Positions 17,258 through 27,199 of a DNA stretch of 64,000 nt are shown here, in pieces. The notes under the pieces were generated by a model. The model was not told the DNA's origin and did not search any database. It was given only the letters and a program-made list of their open reading frames with translations. Both the position numbers and the translations under genes were made by a program. Source of the DNA: Marinobacter sp. SS21 (GTDB taxonomy: Bacteria; Pseudomonadota; Gammaproteobacteria; Pseudomonadales; Oleiphilaceae); NCBI RefSeq assembly GCF_028369065.1, contig NZ_JAQNDA010000012.1, positions 1-64,000 on the forward strand, given 5' to 3'. The stretch's first letter is position 1, and the number at the start of each line of letters is the position of its first letter.

Positions 17258-17811
17258 CGACTTTACGTATTTTTTCCCAAAACGATCCCGCGGTTGCCCA
17301 AACGGTGACCGACGATATCGGCGAGATCAAACGCCTGTTGGCCGAGCAGGGGGTGCGCTTCGAACAGTGGCCAACCCGTGACCTGCCGGCGGCTGCGTCG
17401 CCAGAGGATATCCTCTCAGCTTACGCTGACGAGGTCGCCGCCCTGAAGGCCGAATGCGGTTTTCAGACCGCGGATGTGGTGAGCCTGAACCCGGATAATC
17501 CTCAAAAAGACGCTTTTCGGCAGAAGTTCCTCGACGAACACACCCACAGCGAGGACGAGGTGCGTTTCTTTGTCCGGGGACAGGGCCTGTTTTATCTCCA
17601 TTTCGGAGAATCGGTCTATGCTGTTCTGTGTCAGAAGAACGACCTGATCAGTGTGCCCGACGGTACCCGTCATTGGTTCGACATGGGACCAGAGCCGGAA
17701 TTTACCTGCATTCGGCTGTTCTCGAATCCGGACGGCTGGGTCGCCCAGTTCACGGGCAATGACATTGCCTCGGCGGTGCCCCGGTACGAGCAGCTGGCGG
17801 GAGTGGCCTGA
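17254..17811 (+). CDS. mtnD: Acireductone dioxygenase MtnD
   Basis: The 185-residue cupin oxidises acireductone to the methionine precursor 2-keto-4-methylthiobutyrate (Fe form) or off-pathway to CO and methylthiopropionate (Ni form). Counting from the ATG at 17254, the metal ligands fall at H96, H98, E102 and H140 (EHTHSEDEVRFF and PDGTRHWFDMG), the same numbers as in the Klebsiella enzyme, which supports this start. A GTG two codons earlier is less likely because the ATG forms an ATGA overlap with the mtnB stop. Confidence 0.95.
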   Translation: MTTLRIFSQNDPAVAQTVTDDIGEIKRLLAEQGVRFEQWPTRDLPAAASPEDILSAYADEVAALKAECGFQTADVVSLNPDNPQKDAFRQKFLDEHTHSEDEVRFFVRGQGLFYLHFGESVYAVLCQKNDLISVPDGTRHWFDMGPEPEFTCIRLFSNPDGWVAQFTGNDIASAVPRYEQLAGVA

Positions 17812-18512
17812 TGATCCGGGTGATTCTCACTGACATCGAAGGCACCACCAGCTCCATCAGCTTTGTCCATGAGGTGCTGTTTCCCTATTCCGCCGAGCAC
17901 CTTGAGGTCTTTGTGCGGGAAGGTCACGAAGACAACCTGGACATCAGGGAGCAGTTGGACGCCGTTGCTGCAACATCCGGCGTGTCCGTCAAGGACATCG
18001 ACGGCCTGATTGCCGTGTTACAGCGGTGGATCCGTGAAGATCGCAAAGAGACCGCGCTCAAGGCCTTGCAGGGTATGTTGTGGGAGCAGGGGTACGAGCG
18101 CGGTGATTTTCGGGGGCATGTGTATGACGATGCGGCCCGTTACCTGAAGCTCTGGAGCGAGCGGGGCTTACGCCTGTACGTATACTCCTCGGGGTCGGTC
18201 AAGGCGCAAAAGCTGATCTTCGGTTTCAGTGAAGCGGGCGATTTGACCCCTTGCTTCAGTGGCTATTTCGACACCCGGATGGGGGCTAAACGGGAGCCCG
18301 ATTCCTACCACAACATCGTGGCCGAACTGGGGGTGGCGCCTGAAACGGTGTTGTTCCTGTCGGATGTGGAGGCGGAGCTGGAAGCCGCCGAGGCCGCCGG
18401 TCTGCGCACGGCATGGCTGGTTCGCGACGGCAGCCACCCGGAGTCGGAACGAAAAGTTATGCGCACTTTCGAAGACGTGGATACACTGTTAAGGAACCAT
18501 TTTCCATTGTAA
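17811..18512 (+). CDS. mtnC: Enolase-phosphatase E1 MtnC
   Basis: The 233-residue HAD-family enzyme both enolises and dephosphorylates 2,3-diketo-5-methylthiopentyl-1-phosphate, supplying the substrate of MtnD. HAD motif I is ILTDIEGTTSSI, motif II is around YVYSSGSVKAQK, and motif IV lies in LFLSDVEAELEAA. The start ATG overlaps the mtnD stop by one base. mtnA, mtnK or mtnP and the final transaminase are not in this window, so the pathway must be completed elsewhere. Confidence 0.95.
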   Translation: MIRVILTDIEGTTSSISFVHEVLFPYSAEHLEVFVREGHEDNLDIREQLDAVAATSGVSVKDIDGLIAVLQRWIREDRKETALKALQGMLWEQGYERGDFRGHVYDDAARYLKLWSERGLRLYVYSSGSVKAQKLIFGFSEAGDLTPCFSGYFDTRMGAKREPDSYHNIVAELGVAPETVLFLSDVEAELEAAEAAGLRTAWLVRDGSHPESERKVMRTFEDVDTLLRNHFPL

Positions 18513-18513
18513 T

Positions 18514-18540
18514 GCCTCGCGTCCGCTGTGACGCCGAGGC
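18514..18540 (+). other. Strong hairpin directly after mtnC
   Basis: Starting one base after the mtnC stop codon, ten bases (18514-18523) pair with 18530-18540 with a single bulged base and a 6-nt loop. No T run follows, so it may be a transcript-end stabiliser or a weak terminator. It abuts the 17-bp tandem repeat array. Confidence 0.55.
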
Positions 18541-18625
18541 TGCTGTAACACTCGGTTTGTCGTAACACTCGGTCTGTCGTAACACTCGGTCTGTTGTAAC
18601 ACCTGGTCTGTTGTAACACCTAGAA
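18541..18625. repeat. Five tandem copies of a 17-bp repeat
   Basis: Five head-to-tail copies of a 17-bp unit (consensus TGTCGTAACACTCGGTC) fill the space between the mtnC hairpin and the ribosome site of the DUF3080 gene. Copies 2 and 3 are identical. Copy 1 differs at two positions, and copies 4 and 5 share TGTTGTAACACCT. There are no spacers, so this is a minisatellite and not a CRISPR. Confidence 0.93.
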
Positions 18626-18638
18626 CGTGGAGTGCTTG

Positions 18639-19697
18639 ATGCCACACCTTCGGCCCCTGCTGTACGGATGCTCCGTTTGGGTGACGGCCCTGTGCCTGGT
18701 GGGGTGCGATCCATTCGCCCAGGCCGACACGATGATGGATGAGTACGTCGAGCGGGTGGGGCGGGTGCTGGAGCGTTCCGCCGAGCTTCAGCCGGTGCCC
18801 AGTGGTGAGCTGATGCCCCTGCGACGGGAACGACGCCTGGCGGCGCCTGCGCTGGATATGGACATGCTGGACTTCCTCTCGCTTTATGGCTGCGAGCTGC
18901 AGTATGTGGTGGGCGAACGCAACTCGGTGATGGGGCGGGTGATGCAGCCGCTGAACCGGCTACGTTACGAATTGCGGTTTATTCGCGCAGCGCGGGATTG
19001 CCTGCCCGAGATCGACAAGCCGGAACTTCGGCGCAGTATCGAGCAAGCCATCGCCAGCAAAGTCGAGGCCCTGCCCATTGCCGTGTGGAATGCCACCTGG
19101 GGAACGGAGGAAATCGAGTCGCTGCTGACCCTGGCCAAGGGGCCGCTCCCCACCGAGTCCCGGGCTGAGCCCGTGGCTCAGCTGGCGGGGGATCTACGCC
19201 ACTTCAATGAGCTGCTGACGGCGCTGTTTGGCGGTGACCATTCGCTGACGCTTGAAGGCGTCGGTCCGATCCAGCAGCGCTGGGAATCCCAGCATCTGGC
19301 GGGGCAGTTGTTTACCAGCGCGCACCTGCTGACCACCCGCCTGGGCGATGCCACCCTACTGCTACAGACCCGCCTCAATGGCCGCCCCCTGTGTCTGGAC
19401 CAGAAACCCAATAACCGCTCCGAGCAGATGGAGGGGGTGCTGTACAACGTCTATTCGGCGAAAGTTCAGCCTTACCTTGCGCAAGTGCGCCAGGTGCGCG
19501 ATGAGTTGATTCCTCCGCTGGCGCAATTGGCCGAGCTTCAGGCCGACACCATGCCGGCGAACTTTCAGCACTGGTATCGGGAGCATTTGGTGGTGGATAA
19601 CCCCCAGGGGCTCTGGGGCCGACTGGATGCCGCCATGCAACGGCACACCGAGAGTTGGCAGCGGCTGCTGGCGCAGTGCGGGTTGACTCCAGGCTAG
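18639..19697 (+). CDS. DUF3080 family lipoprotein
   Basis: The 352-residue product begins with a lipoprotein signal (SVWVTALCLVGC, lipid-bearing C23) and continues as a mostly helical domain typical of DUF3080, with the conserved DFLSLYGCELQYVVGERNS block. The ATG at 18639 with GGAG 6 bases upstream is preferred over a GTG four codons earlier. The function of the family is unknown. It probably faces the periplasm from the outer membrane. The tandem repeat array ends 14 bases before this start, so copy number could influence its expression. Confidence 0.86.
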   Translation: MPHLRPLLYGCSVWVTALCLVGCDPFAQADTMMDEYVERVGRVLERSAELQPVPSGELMPLRRERRLAAPALDMDMLDFLSLYGCELQYVVGERNSVMGRVMQPLNRLRYELRFIRAARDCLPEIDKPELRRSIEQAIASKVEALPIAVWNATWGTEEIESLLTLAKGPLPTESRAEPVAQLAGDLRHFNELLTALFGGDHSLTLEGVGPIQQRWESQHLAGQLFTSAHLLTTRLGDATLLLQTRLNGRPLCLDQKPNNRSEQMEGVLYNVYSAKVQPYLAQVRQVRDELIPPLAQLAELQADTMPANFQHWYREHLVVDNPQGLWGRLDAAMQRHTESWQRLLAQCGLTPG

Positions 19698-19716
19698 CAG
19701 GTCCCGGGGGCGAGGA

Positions 19717-21501
19717 TCAGCGCTGGCTCTCAGGCGTGACCCGAAGAATTTCCTCAATCGTAGTCTGGCCGGCGGCCACCTTTTGGGCGCCGCTGAGGCG
19801 CAACGATCTCATGCCCTGACGATAGGCGTCCCGCCGCAAATTCTCCAGTTCGCACTGTTCGTTGATCTGTGCCGTCAGCGGGCCGTCCAGCTGCAGGATT
19901 TCATAGACCCCGGCGCGGCCAAGGTAGCCGGTGTTCCGGCATTCGAGGCAGCCTGCGGGCTGGAACACCCGCTCCGGGAGTGTGGCCTTCCAGGGTTTGG
20001 TCAGGCTGTGCCAGGCCTGGTCATCCAGCGGCGTGGGTGTCTTGCAGTGAGGGCACAGGGTGCGTACCAGCCGTTGCGCCATCACGCCCAGAACCGTTGC
20101 CCGAATCAGGTAGGGGGGAATACCGAGCTCCAGTAATCGGGTGATGGCGCTGGGGGCGTCGTTGGTGTGCAGGGTGGACAGCACCAGGTGGCCGGTGAGT
20201 GCGGCCTGGACGGCCATTTCGGCGGTTTCCAGATCCCGGATCTCGCCGATCATGATGATGTCGGGGTCCTGTCGGAGCAGCGAGCGCACGCCTGCGGCAA
20301 AGGTCAACTCGATGTTGTTCTGCACTTGCATCTGGTTAAAGGCCGGCTCCACCATTTCGATGGGGTCTTCGATGGTGCAGACATTGACCTCTGACGATGC
20401 CAACTGCTTCAGTGTGGAATATAGGGTGGTGGTCTTGCCCGACCCGGTGGGGCCGGTGACCAGCACAATGCCGTGGGGGCGATGGGTAATGTCGCGCCAG
20501 CGCTCCTGGTCTTCACGGGAAAAGCCCAACTGCTCGAACGACTGCAGCAGCACTTCTGGATCGAAAACCCGCAGCACCATCTTCTCGCCGAAGGCGGTGG
20601 GCATGGTGGCCAGTCGCAGTTCAATTTCGCTGTTGTCGGGTTTGCGGGTCTTGATGCGGCCGTCTTGCGGCCGCCGTTTCTCCGCCACATTGAGACGACC
20701 GAGAATCTTCAGGCGGCTGGTCACCGCCACGCCCACCTGTTCCGGGAACTCGTACACGTTGTGGAGCACGCCGTCGATACGGAAGCGGATCTGGGTGGCG
20801 TTGCGGCGGGGTTCGATGTGGATGTCGCTGGCTCGCTGTTCAAACGCGTACTGCAGCAGCCAGTCGACAATCTTGACCACGTGCTGGTCGTTGGCGTCCG
20901 GGTGTTCATTGCTACCCAGGTCCAGCAACTGTTCAAAGTTCTGGATTCCGGAACTGCCGTTGCCCTGGTCGCCGCTGGCCTTACTGACCGAATTGGCGAG
21001 CTGGTAGAACTCCACCGTAAACCGGCGAATGTCTTCCGGGTTCGCCACCACGCGCTTGATGTCCTTCTGAAGCACATGGCGCAGGTTGGCTTCCCATTCC
21101 AGCTTGAACGGTTCGGCACTGGCAATCACCACCTCCTGGCGGCCGATTTCAACCGCCAGGATGTTGTGACGCTGGGCAAAACCGTAGGACATAACCCGGG
21201 CAATGGCCGGCGCATCGATCTTGAGCGGATCGATGTGAAAGTAGGGCTGGTCGCCCCACCTGGCCAGCCATTGAGTCAGCTGCTCCAGCCCCAGACTGTG
21301 GCCGGTTCGCAGGCTTTTCAGTGAGGCCTGAGCCACCAGCTCCAGCGGGTGATGATTTCGTTGGTCGCCGCCAAGATTGGTGGTCAGCACCCGTTCGGCA
21401 TCTTCCTGACTGAGCTCGCCGCTGGTGACCAGGGCGGTGCAGACATCGCGCAAGGTCAGGGTGGTGCGGTGGGGGGCGGGCGCTCGGCTTTCGACCATCA
21501 T
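19717..21501 (-). CDS. GspE/PilB-family secretion ATPase, not next to other secretion genes
   Basis: The 594-residue protein has an N-terminal GspE/MshE-like domain and a C-terminal ATPase core with Walker A GPTGSGKTTTLYS, Asp box TIEDPIE, Walker B IIMIGEIRDLETAE and His box STLHTNDA. A zinc-binding set of four Cys (LCPHC and GCLEC) follows, as in GspE/PilB. Such hexameric ATPases power type II secretion or type IV pilus extension. No pilin, GspF/PilC or prepilin peptidase gene is nearby, so the partner machine is elsewhere. It follows DUF3080 convergently, separated by 19 bases. Confidence 0.9.
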   Translation of the reverse strand: MMVESRAPAPHRTTLTLRDVCTALVTSGELSQEDAERVLTTNLGGDQRNHHPLELVAQASLKSLRTGHSLGLEQLTQWLARWGDQPYFHIDPLKIDAPAIARVMSYGFAQRHNILAVEIGRQEVVIASAEPFKLEWEANLRHVLQKDIKRVVANPEDIRRFTVEFYQLANSVSKASGDQGNGSSGIQNFEQLLDLGSNEHPDANDQHVVKIVDWLLQYAFEQRASDIHIEPRRNATQIRFRIDGVLHNVYEFPEQVGVAVTSRLKILGRLNVAEKRRPQDGRIKTRKPDNSEIELRLATMPTAFGEKMVLRVFDPEVLLQSFEQLGFSREDQERWRDITHRPHGIVLVTGPTGSGKTTTLYSTLKQLASSEVNVCTIEDPIEMVEPAFNQMQVQNNIELTFAAGVRSLLRQDPDIIMIGEIRDLETAEMAVQAALTGHLVLSTLHTNDAPSAITRLLELGIPPYLIRATVLGVMAQRLVRTLCPHCKTPTPLDDQAWHSLTKPWKATLPERVFQPAGCLECRNTGYLGRAGVYEILQLDGPLTAQINEQCELENLRRDAYRQGMRSLRLSGAQKVAAGQTTIEEILRVTPESQR

Positions 21502-21510
21502 CGGTTTCCC

Positions 21511-21888
21511 TTATTGGGTGGCTGGTGTCGAATCGGGTTGTCTGCGGTTCACCTTAAGATGAACCATGGCGGTGGTAAACAGCAAGAAAGTCAGCACGGT
21601 AAGTGCCACCGGCCCGGCGGCCCCTTCCGTCAGCCAGGCGCTGACCACGTAGCGGGTGAAATAAAACAGCACGATAAAACTGAGCCAGATATAGGCCCGG
21701 TTATTGCCGCGGAACACCACCACCAGAAAGGGCAGCAGTGGCAGTAGCTTGACGCTGAGCATCAGAGGGATGGATACCCCTGGAATGGGTGCCGGATAGA
21801 ACGTGGTGAGAATCAGTCCTGCGATCACGGCCAGGTACAATACGGATGTCAGATTTGCCGTCGTGCGGGCCTTGGGGGTGTGGAGCAT
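21511..21888 (-). CDS. DUF2069 integral membrane protein
   Basis: The 125-residue protein has four predicted membrane helices (about 15-32, 38-58, 62-82 and 88-106) and matches the DUF2069 pattern, including the conserved LPLLPFLVVVFRGNNRAYIWLS-type central region. The function is unknown. In many gammaproteobacteria DUF2069 is encoded next to a WrbA-like oxidoreductase and an ArsC-like protein, exactly as here; the gap to the WrbA gene is 3 bases. Confidence 0.87.
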   Translation of the reverse strand: MLHTPKARTTANLTSVLYLAVIAGLILTTFYPAPIPGVSIPLMLSVKLLPLLPFLVVVFRGNNRAYIWLSFIVLFYFTRYVVSAWLTEGAAGPVALTVLTFLLFTTAMVHLKVNRRQPDSTPATQ

Positions 21889-21891
21889 GAA

Positions 21892-22521
<630 letters not shown>

Positions 22522-22875
22522 TTAAAGGAGATCCAGTACGTTTTCGGGTGGCCGGCCGAGGACGGCTTTACCCTGACGGATGACGATGGGACGTTCGATC
22601 AGTTTGGGGTTGCTTACCATGGCGTTGATCAGGGTGTCGCGATCCAGTGCCGGGTCATCCAGCCCCAGCTCTTTGTAGAGAGTTTCCTTGCTGCGCATCA
22701 GCTCGCGCGGCGCCAAACCGAGCAGATCGAGGATGTCGGACAGCTCTTCGGCTGTCGGTGGCGTTTCCAGGTAGCGTATAATCTCCGGCTGGACACCGTT
22801 GTCTTCGAGCAGCGCCAACGTCTGGCGGGATTTTGAGCAGCGAGGGTTGTGGAAAATTCTGGTCGGTTCTGTCAT
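22522..22875 (-). CDS. arsC: ArsC-family (glutaredoxin-type) arsenate reductase-like protein
   Basis: The 117-residue thioredoxin-fold protein has the active-site motif NPRCSKSRQTL with the single Cys of the ArsC/YfgD type, and the closing ERPIVIRQGKAVLGRPPE block that holds arsenate in true ArsC. Whether it reduces arsenate or has a housekeeping role is uncertain, because no arsB or arsR lies nearby and the neighbours are the usual housekeeping wrbA and DUF2069. It is first in its operon and divergent from the TlpA-like gene. Confidence 0.87.
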   Translation of the reverse strand: MTEPTRIFHNPRCSKSRQTLALLEDNGVQPEIIRYLETPPTAEELSDILDLLGLAPRELMRSKETLYKELGLDDPALDRDTLINAMVSNPKLIERPIVIRQGKAVLGRPPENVLDLL

Positions 22876-22959
22876 GGTTCTCTGTCTTTCCTGAGCCGTT
22901 ACACGCGCCCGAATTCGGGCCGGTTGCTTTGGTCAGGTAGTCTAACAGGAGGCCCGGTC

Positions 22960-23424
22960 GTGCAGTACCCCGTTACCCGATATCTGTTTGCCCTGCTGCG
23001 TCGGCCGATCCCGGTGCTGGCGCTGGTTCTGGCTGGTTGCAGCCAAACCGAGCTGCCCACTGCCAGCGGTCGCCCAGTGGTGTGGGAGGCGCTACGTGGC
23101 GAGTGGGTACTGATCAACTACTGGGCCGAGTGGTGTAAGCCGTGTCTGGAAGAGATCCCGGAGTTGAATGCTCTGGATCGGGCTTCCGGCGTCACCGTGC
23201 TGGGCGTGAACTTTGATGGCGTGGTCGGCCCCGCCCTGACGGACCTGGGGACAACCATGGGCATCGAGTTCACGCTGTTGACCCGCGATCCCGGGCCGGA
23301 CTTCGGTTGGCAGACCCCCATGGCGCTACCCGCCACCTTTGTGGTGACACCAGAAGGAAAACTGCTTGAAGCCCGCTTTGGCCCCCAGACCGAGGATCAG
23401 CTGCACGAGCTGATGGGCCGCTAG
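22960..23424 (+). CDS. TlpA-like thioredoxin-fold lipoprotein
   Basis: The 154-residue product starts at GTG 22960, chosen because AGGAGG lies 7 bases upstream; a longer frame from 22849 would overlap the divergent arsC gene. It has a lipoprotein signal ending VLALVLAGC (C27) and a thioredoxin domain with the active site WAEWCKPC (C59 and C62) and a cis-Pro loop at LPATFVV. It is therefore a periplasmic membrane-anchored thiol-disulfide reductase of the TlpA/ResA type. A client such as a cytochrome or envelope protein is not evident from the context. Confidence 0.88.
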   Translation: MQYPVTRYLFALLRRPIPVLALVLAGCSQTELPTASGRPVVWEALRGEWVLINYWAEWCKPCLEEIPELNALDRASGVTVLGVNFDGVVGPALTDLGTTMGIEFTLLTRDPGPDFGWQTPMALPATFVVTPEGKLLEARFGPQTEDQLHELMGR

Positions 23425-23463
23425 CGGCAGCCTACAACCCCGTCTTTCGTCAACATCGACCTA

Positions 23464-26400
23464 ATGGATCAGAACTTGCCTCAGACCTTCGTACATCTCC
23501 GCGTTCACTCCGAATATTCCATGGTTGACGGTTTGGTGCGGGTCAAACCGCTCATTGGCCGGGTCGCCGAACTGGGGATGCCGGCGGTGGGCCTGACCGA
23601 ACAGTCCAACCTCTGTTCGCTGGTTCGCTTCTACAAAAGTGCCGTGGGGGCTGGCGTTAAGCCCATCATTGGTGCCGATCTGTGGCTGGACAATCCGGAC
23701 GACCCCGAAGTGCCGTTTCGGATTACCCTGTTGGCTCGCAATCAGACCGGATACCTGCATCTGACCGAGATTGTTTCCCGGGGCTACACCGAGGGCCAGC
23801 GCTACGGCAAGCCGATTGTTAAACGCCAGTGGCTGGAGCAGAAGGCGGAAGGGCTGATCGCGCTGTCCGGTGCCAATCTGGGGGATGTCGGCAAGGCCCT
23901 GCTGGCGGGAAAAACGGAGCTGGCCCGGGAGCGGGCGCAGTACTGGATGGACCTGTACCCAGGCGCCTTCTACCTGGAACTGCAGCGCACCGGTCGCAGC
24001 GGTGACGAGGACTGCCTGCACCTCTCGGTCGAATTGGCGGCGGCACTGAGCTGCCCCGTCGTTGCCACCAACGATGTCCACTTCCTGACGGCGGACGATT
24101 TCGAGGCCCATGAAGCCCGGGTCTGCATTGGCGAGAGCCGAACCCTGGATGATCCCCGCCGGGATCGTCGTTTCAGCGACCAGCAATACCTCCGTAGCCC
24201 CGAGGAAATGATCGAGCTGTTCTCGGACATCCCGGAAGCCATCGAGAATACGGTGGAAATTGCCCGACGCTGCTCGGTGAAGGTGCGGATGGGCGAGTAT
24301 TTCCTGCCCAACTACCCCATCCCGGACGGGATGACCATGGACGAGTACTTCCGCAAGGTCTCGGAAGAAGGGCTGGAGGCGCGACTGGAGGGCATTCTGA
24401 GCAAGGATGACCCGGAGTACCAGAGCAAGCGCGAGGCCTACTATAAGCGGTTGGACTTCGAGCTGGATATCATCATCCAGATGGGGTTCCCTGGCTACTT
24501 CCTCATCGTAATGGACTTCATCAAGTGGGCCAAAAACAACGGCGTGCCGGTGGGCCCGGGTCGGGGTTCCGGTGCCGGCTCGCTGGTTGCCTACGTGTTG
24601 CTGATCACCGATCTTGACCCGCTGGAGTATGACCTGCTGTTCGAGCGCTTCCTCAACCCGGAGCGGGTGTCCATGCCCGACTTTGACGTTGACTTCTGCA
24701 TGGAAGGTCGCGATCGGGTCATTGACTACACCGCGGAAAAGTATGGCCGGCAGGCGGTTTCCCAGATCATCACCTTCGGAACCATGGCCGCCAAGGCGGT
24801 GGTGCGGGACGTGGCACGGGTGCAGGGCAAGTCCTACGGCCTGGCGGACAAGCTGTCGAAGCTGATCCCGTTTGAAGTGGGCATGACCCTGAACCGGGCC
24901 ATTGTGGAGGAGCCGCAGCTCAAGGAGTTCCTGGACCAGGATGAGGAAGCCCAGGAAATCTGGGAAATGGCGCTTAAGCTCGAAGGTGTGTGCCGTAACG
25001 CCGGTAAGCACGCCGGCGGCGTGGTGATTGCACCCACCAAGATCACCGATTTTTCGCCGCTGTATTGTGATGAAGACGGGGGTAGCCTGGTCACCCAGTT
25101 TGACAAGGGCGACGTGGAAGACGCCGGGCTGGTGAAATTCGACTTCCTCGGGCTGCGAACCCTGACCATCATCAAATGGGCCCTGGGCATGATCAATCCC
25201 CGGCGGGAGAAGCAGGGGAAGCCGTTACTGGACATCAACACCATCCCACTGGACGACAGTCCGTCCTTCGATATGCTCAAACGGGCGGAAACCACCGCCG
25301 TGTTTCAGCTTGAATCCCGCGGGATGAAGGACCTGATCCGGCGCCTGCAGCCAGACTGTCTGGAAGACATGATCGCACTGGTAGCACTGTTCCGGCCAGG
25401 GCCGCTGCAGTCGGGGATGGTGGACGACTTCATCGATCGAAAACACGGCAAGCAGCCGTTGTCCTATCCGCACCCGGATTATCAGTACCAGGGACTGCAG
25501 CCAGTGCTGGAGCCCACCTACGGGGTCATCCTGTACCAGGAGCAGGTCATGCAGATCGCCCAGGTGATGGCCGGCTACACCCTGGGCGGGGCAGACATGC
25601 TGCGTCGTGCCATGGGTAAGAAAAAACCGGAGGAGATGGCCAAGCAGAAAGCCATATTTCTGGAAGGCTGTGAAAACAACGGCATCGATAAGACGCTGGC
25701 GGAGAACATCTTTGATCTGGTAGAGAAATTTGCCGGCTACGGCTTCAACAAATCGCACTCCGCCGCGTATGCGCTGGTGTCCTACCAGACGTTGTGGCTG
25801 AAAGCTCACTACACCGCTGAGTTCATGGCGGCGGTACTCACCGCCGATATGCAAAACACCGACAAGGTGGTGACGCTGGTGGAGGAGTGTCGCAACCTTA
25901 AGCTGGATCTGGTGTTGCCGGACGTCAGCACCTCCGAATACACCTTCACCGTCAACGACGAAGGCCAGATCGTCTATGGCCTCGGAGCCATCAAGGGGCT
26001 GGGGGAAGGGCCGATCCAGAGCGTGGTGGACAGTCGCGCCGAGGGTGGTCCCTATAAGGATCTGTTCGATTTCTGCAATCGGGTGGATCTGAAGAAGGTC
26101 AACAAGCGTGCCATCGAAGCCATGATCCGGGCTGGTGCCATGGACAGGCTGGGGCCGGGCCGGGCGCAGTTGATGGCCAGCATCGATAAAGCGCTGCAGC
26201 AGGCGCAGCAGCAGTCCCGCAACGAGTTTGCGGGGATGGTGGACATGTTCGGCGAGGCGCTGACCGGGGGCGACGGTGAAGACTTGTTTGCCGATACCGC
26301 CCATGTGCGGGAATGGCCGGAGAAACAGCGGCTCAAGGGCGAAAAGGACACCCTCGGGCTGTATCTGACCGGTCACCCGTTCGACGAGTACGAGCGCGAG

Positions 26401-26958
26401 GTCCGCCGCTTCGTTCGCTGCTCCATTGCCGATCTCAAGCCCAACAAGTCACCCCAGCGGGTGGCGGGGCTGGTGGTGGCCCAGCGCACCATGAAGACCA
26501 AATCCGGCTCCACCATGTGTTTCATCACCCTGGATGACCGGAGTGCCCGCATCGAGGCCACCCTGTTCTCGGAAACCTTCATCGAGAACAGGGAGTTGCT
26601 GGGGTCGGACCAGGTCATCGTGGTGGAGGGGCAGGTCAGCCACGACGACTATTCCGGGCAGATGAAAATGCGGGTCAGCTCGGTGATGGACGTGGCAACC
26701 GCACGACAGCAATTCAGCCGTGGCTTGAAACTGACCCTGAAATCGAGCCAGTTACAGAACGGACTGCTGGACAAGCTGGACAGCACCCTGCGCCCGTTCC
26801 GCTGCGAGGGCAGCCCGATCTGGATTGAATATTGTGGCGATCAGGCACAAACTCGTATCGAATTGGGGGAAAGTTGGCGCGTTCAGCCCAATGATGAGCT
26901 ATTGTTGGAGCTAAAATATCTGGTGGGTGAAAAGTCGGTGGAGTTGGTCTACGACTGA
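23464..26958 (+). CDS. dnaE: DNA polymerase III alpha subunit DnaE
   Basis: The 1164-residue protein has the full length and order of domains of a gammaproteobacterial replicative polymerase: PHP domain ([16 protein letters not shown]), the palm with [16 protein letters not shown] and the catalytic acidic motif [16 protein letters not shown], the fingers, a helix-hairpin-helix region near 830-900, and an OB-fold near 980-1070. It copies the chromosome as part of the polymerase III core with epsilon and theta. It is followed by accA, an order conserved in the class. A weakly structured 241-bp gap separates the two genes. Confidence 0.98.
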   Translation: MDQNLPQTFVHLRVHSEYSMVDGLVRVKPLIGRVAELGMPAVGLTEQSNLCSLVRFYKSAVGAGVKPIIGADLWLDNPDDPEVPFRITLLARNQTGYLHLTEIVSRGYTEGQRYGKPIVKRQWLEQKAEGLIALSGANLGDVGKALLAGKTELARERAQYWMDLYPGAFYLELQRTGRSGDEDCLHLSVELAAALSCPVVATNDVHFLTADDFEAHEARVCIGESRTLDDPRRDRRFSDQQYLRSPEEMIELFSDIPEAIENTVEIARRCSVKVRMGEYFLPNYPIPDGMTMDEYFRKVSEEGLEARLEGILSKDDPEYQSKREAYYKRLDFELDIIIQMGFPGYFLIVMDFIKWAKNNGVPVGPGRGSGAGSLVAYVLLITDLDPLEYDLLFERFLNPERVSMPDFDVDFCMEGRDRVIDYTAEKYGRQAVSQIITFGTMAAKAVVRDVARVQGKSYGLADKLSKLIPFEVGMTLNRAIVEEPQLKEFLDQDEEAQEIWEMALKLEGVCRNAGKHAGGVVIAPTKITDFSPLYCDEDGGSLVTQFDKGDVEDAGLVKFDFLGLRTLTIIKWALGMINPRREKQGKPLLDINTIPLDDSPSFDMLKRAETTAVFQLESRGMKDLIRRLQPDCLEDMIALVALFRPGPLQSGMVDDFIDRKHGKQPLSYPHPDYQYQGLQPVLEPTYGVILYQEQVMQIAQVMAGYTLGGADMLRRAMGKKKPEEMAKQKAIFLEGCENNGIDKTLAENIFDLVEKFAGYGFNKSHSAAYALVSYQTLWLKAHYTAEFMAAVLTADMQNTDKVVTLVEECRNLKLDLVLPDVSTSEYTFTVNDEGQIVYGLGAIKGLGEGPIQSVVDSRAEGGPYKDLFDFCNRVDLKKVNKRAIEAMIRAGAMDRLGPGRAQLMASIDKALQQAQQQSRNEFAGMVDMFGEALTGGDGEDLFADTAHVREWPEKQRLKGEKDTLGLYLTGHPFDEYEREVRRFVRCSIADLKPNKSPQRVAGLVVAQRTMKTKSGSTMCFITLDDRSARIEATLFSETFIENRELLGSDQVIVVEGQVSHDDYSGQMKMRVSSVMDVATARQQFSRGLKLTLKSSQLQNGLLDKLDSTLRPFRCEGSPIWIEYCGDQAQTRIELGESWRVQPNDELLLELKYLVGEKSVELVYD

Positions 26959-27199
26959 AGGCCGCGTTTGTTGCACTTTTTAAGGCGCCGGAGTAATTCC
27001 GAGGCTCCTTGCTATTCGGGATTTTTGCACCGACTTATACCAATGTCCGCTTTAGCCTCTGGCGAAGCGCTGCTATCGTTAGCCGAAATTCTGCTATGGA
27101 GAGAGCCCGCGGCTTGCGGTCAGGCCTGCGGCGCCACAGGAGTGGCGTGTACTGACGGTGGCCAGGGCTCCTCGCTCACTAACACTATGATGGAACGTC
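26959..27199 (+). promoter_or_regulatory. dnaE-accA intergenic region with predicted structured leader
   Basis: The 241-bp gap holds no gene. It contains a short inverted repeat at 26989-27001 within a 22-bp motif that recurs upstream of surE. Nearer accA, arms 27103-27108 and 27165-27170 (GAGCCC/GGGCTC) enclose a 6-bp hairpin at 27132-27147. The latter could form a multi-branched leader of the accA transcript. No standard promoter is obvious by eye. Confidence 0.45.

Noticed and set aside
18541-18625. Repeat array considered as a CRISPR
   Set aside because: Units are 17 bp, head to tail, with no spacers and no cas genes nearby.
22522-22875. Arsenic resistance operon
   Set aside because: Only an ArsC-like protein is present; there is no arsB, acr3 or arsR, and the neighbours are the usual housekeeping genes.
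22849-22959. Upstream extension of the TlpA-like gene
   Set aside because: It would overlap the divergent arsC start and precede the good ribosome site and lipoprotein signal that begin at 22960.
23461-25011. Long open frame on the minus strand opposite dnaE (about 516 codons)
   Set aside because: It mirrors the strong codon bias of dnaE, has no recognisable domain or ribosome site and lies wholly inside an essential gene.
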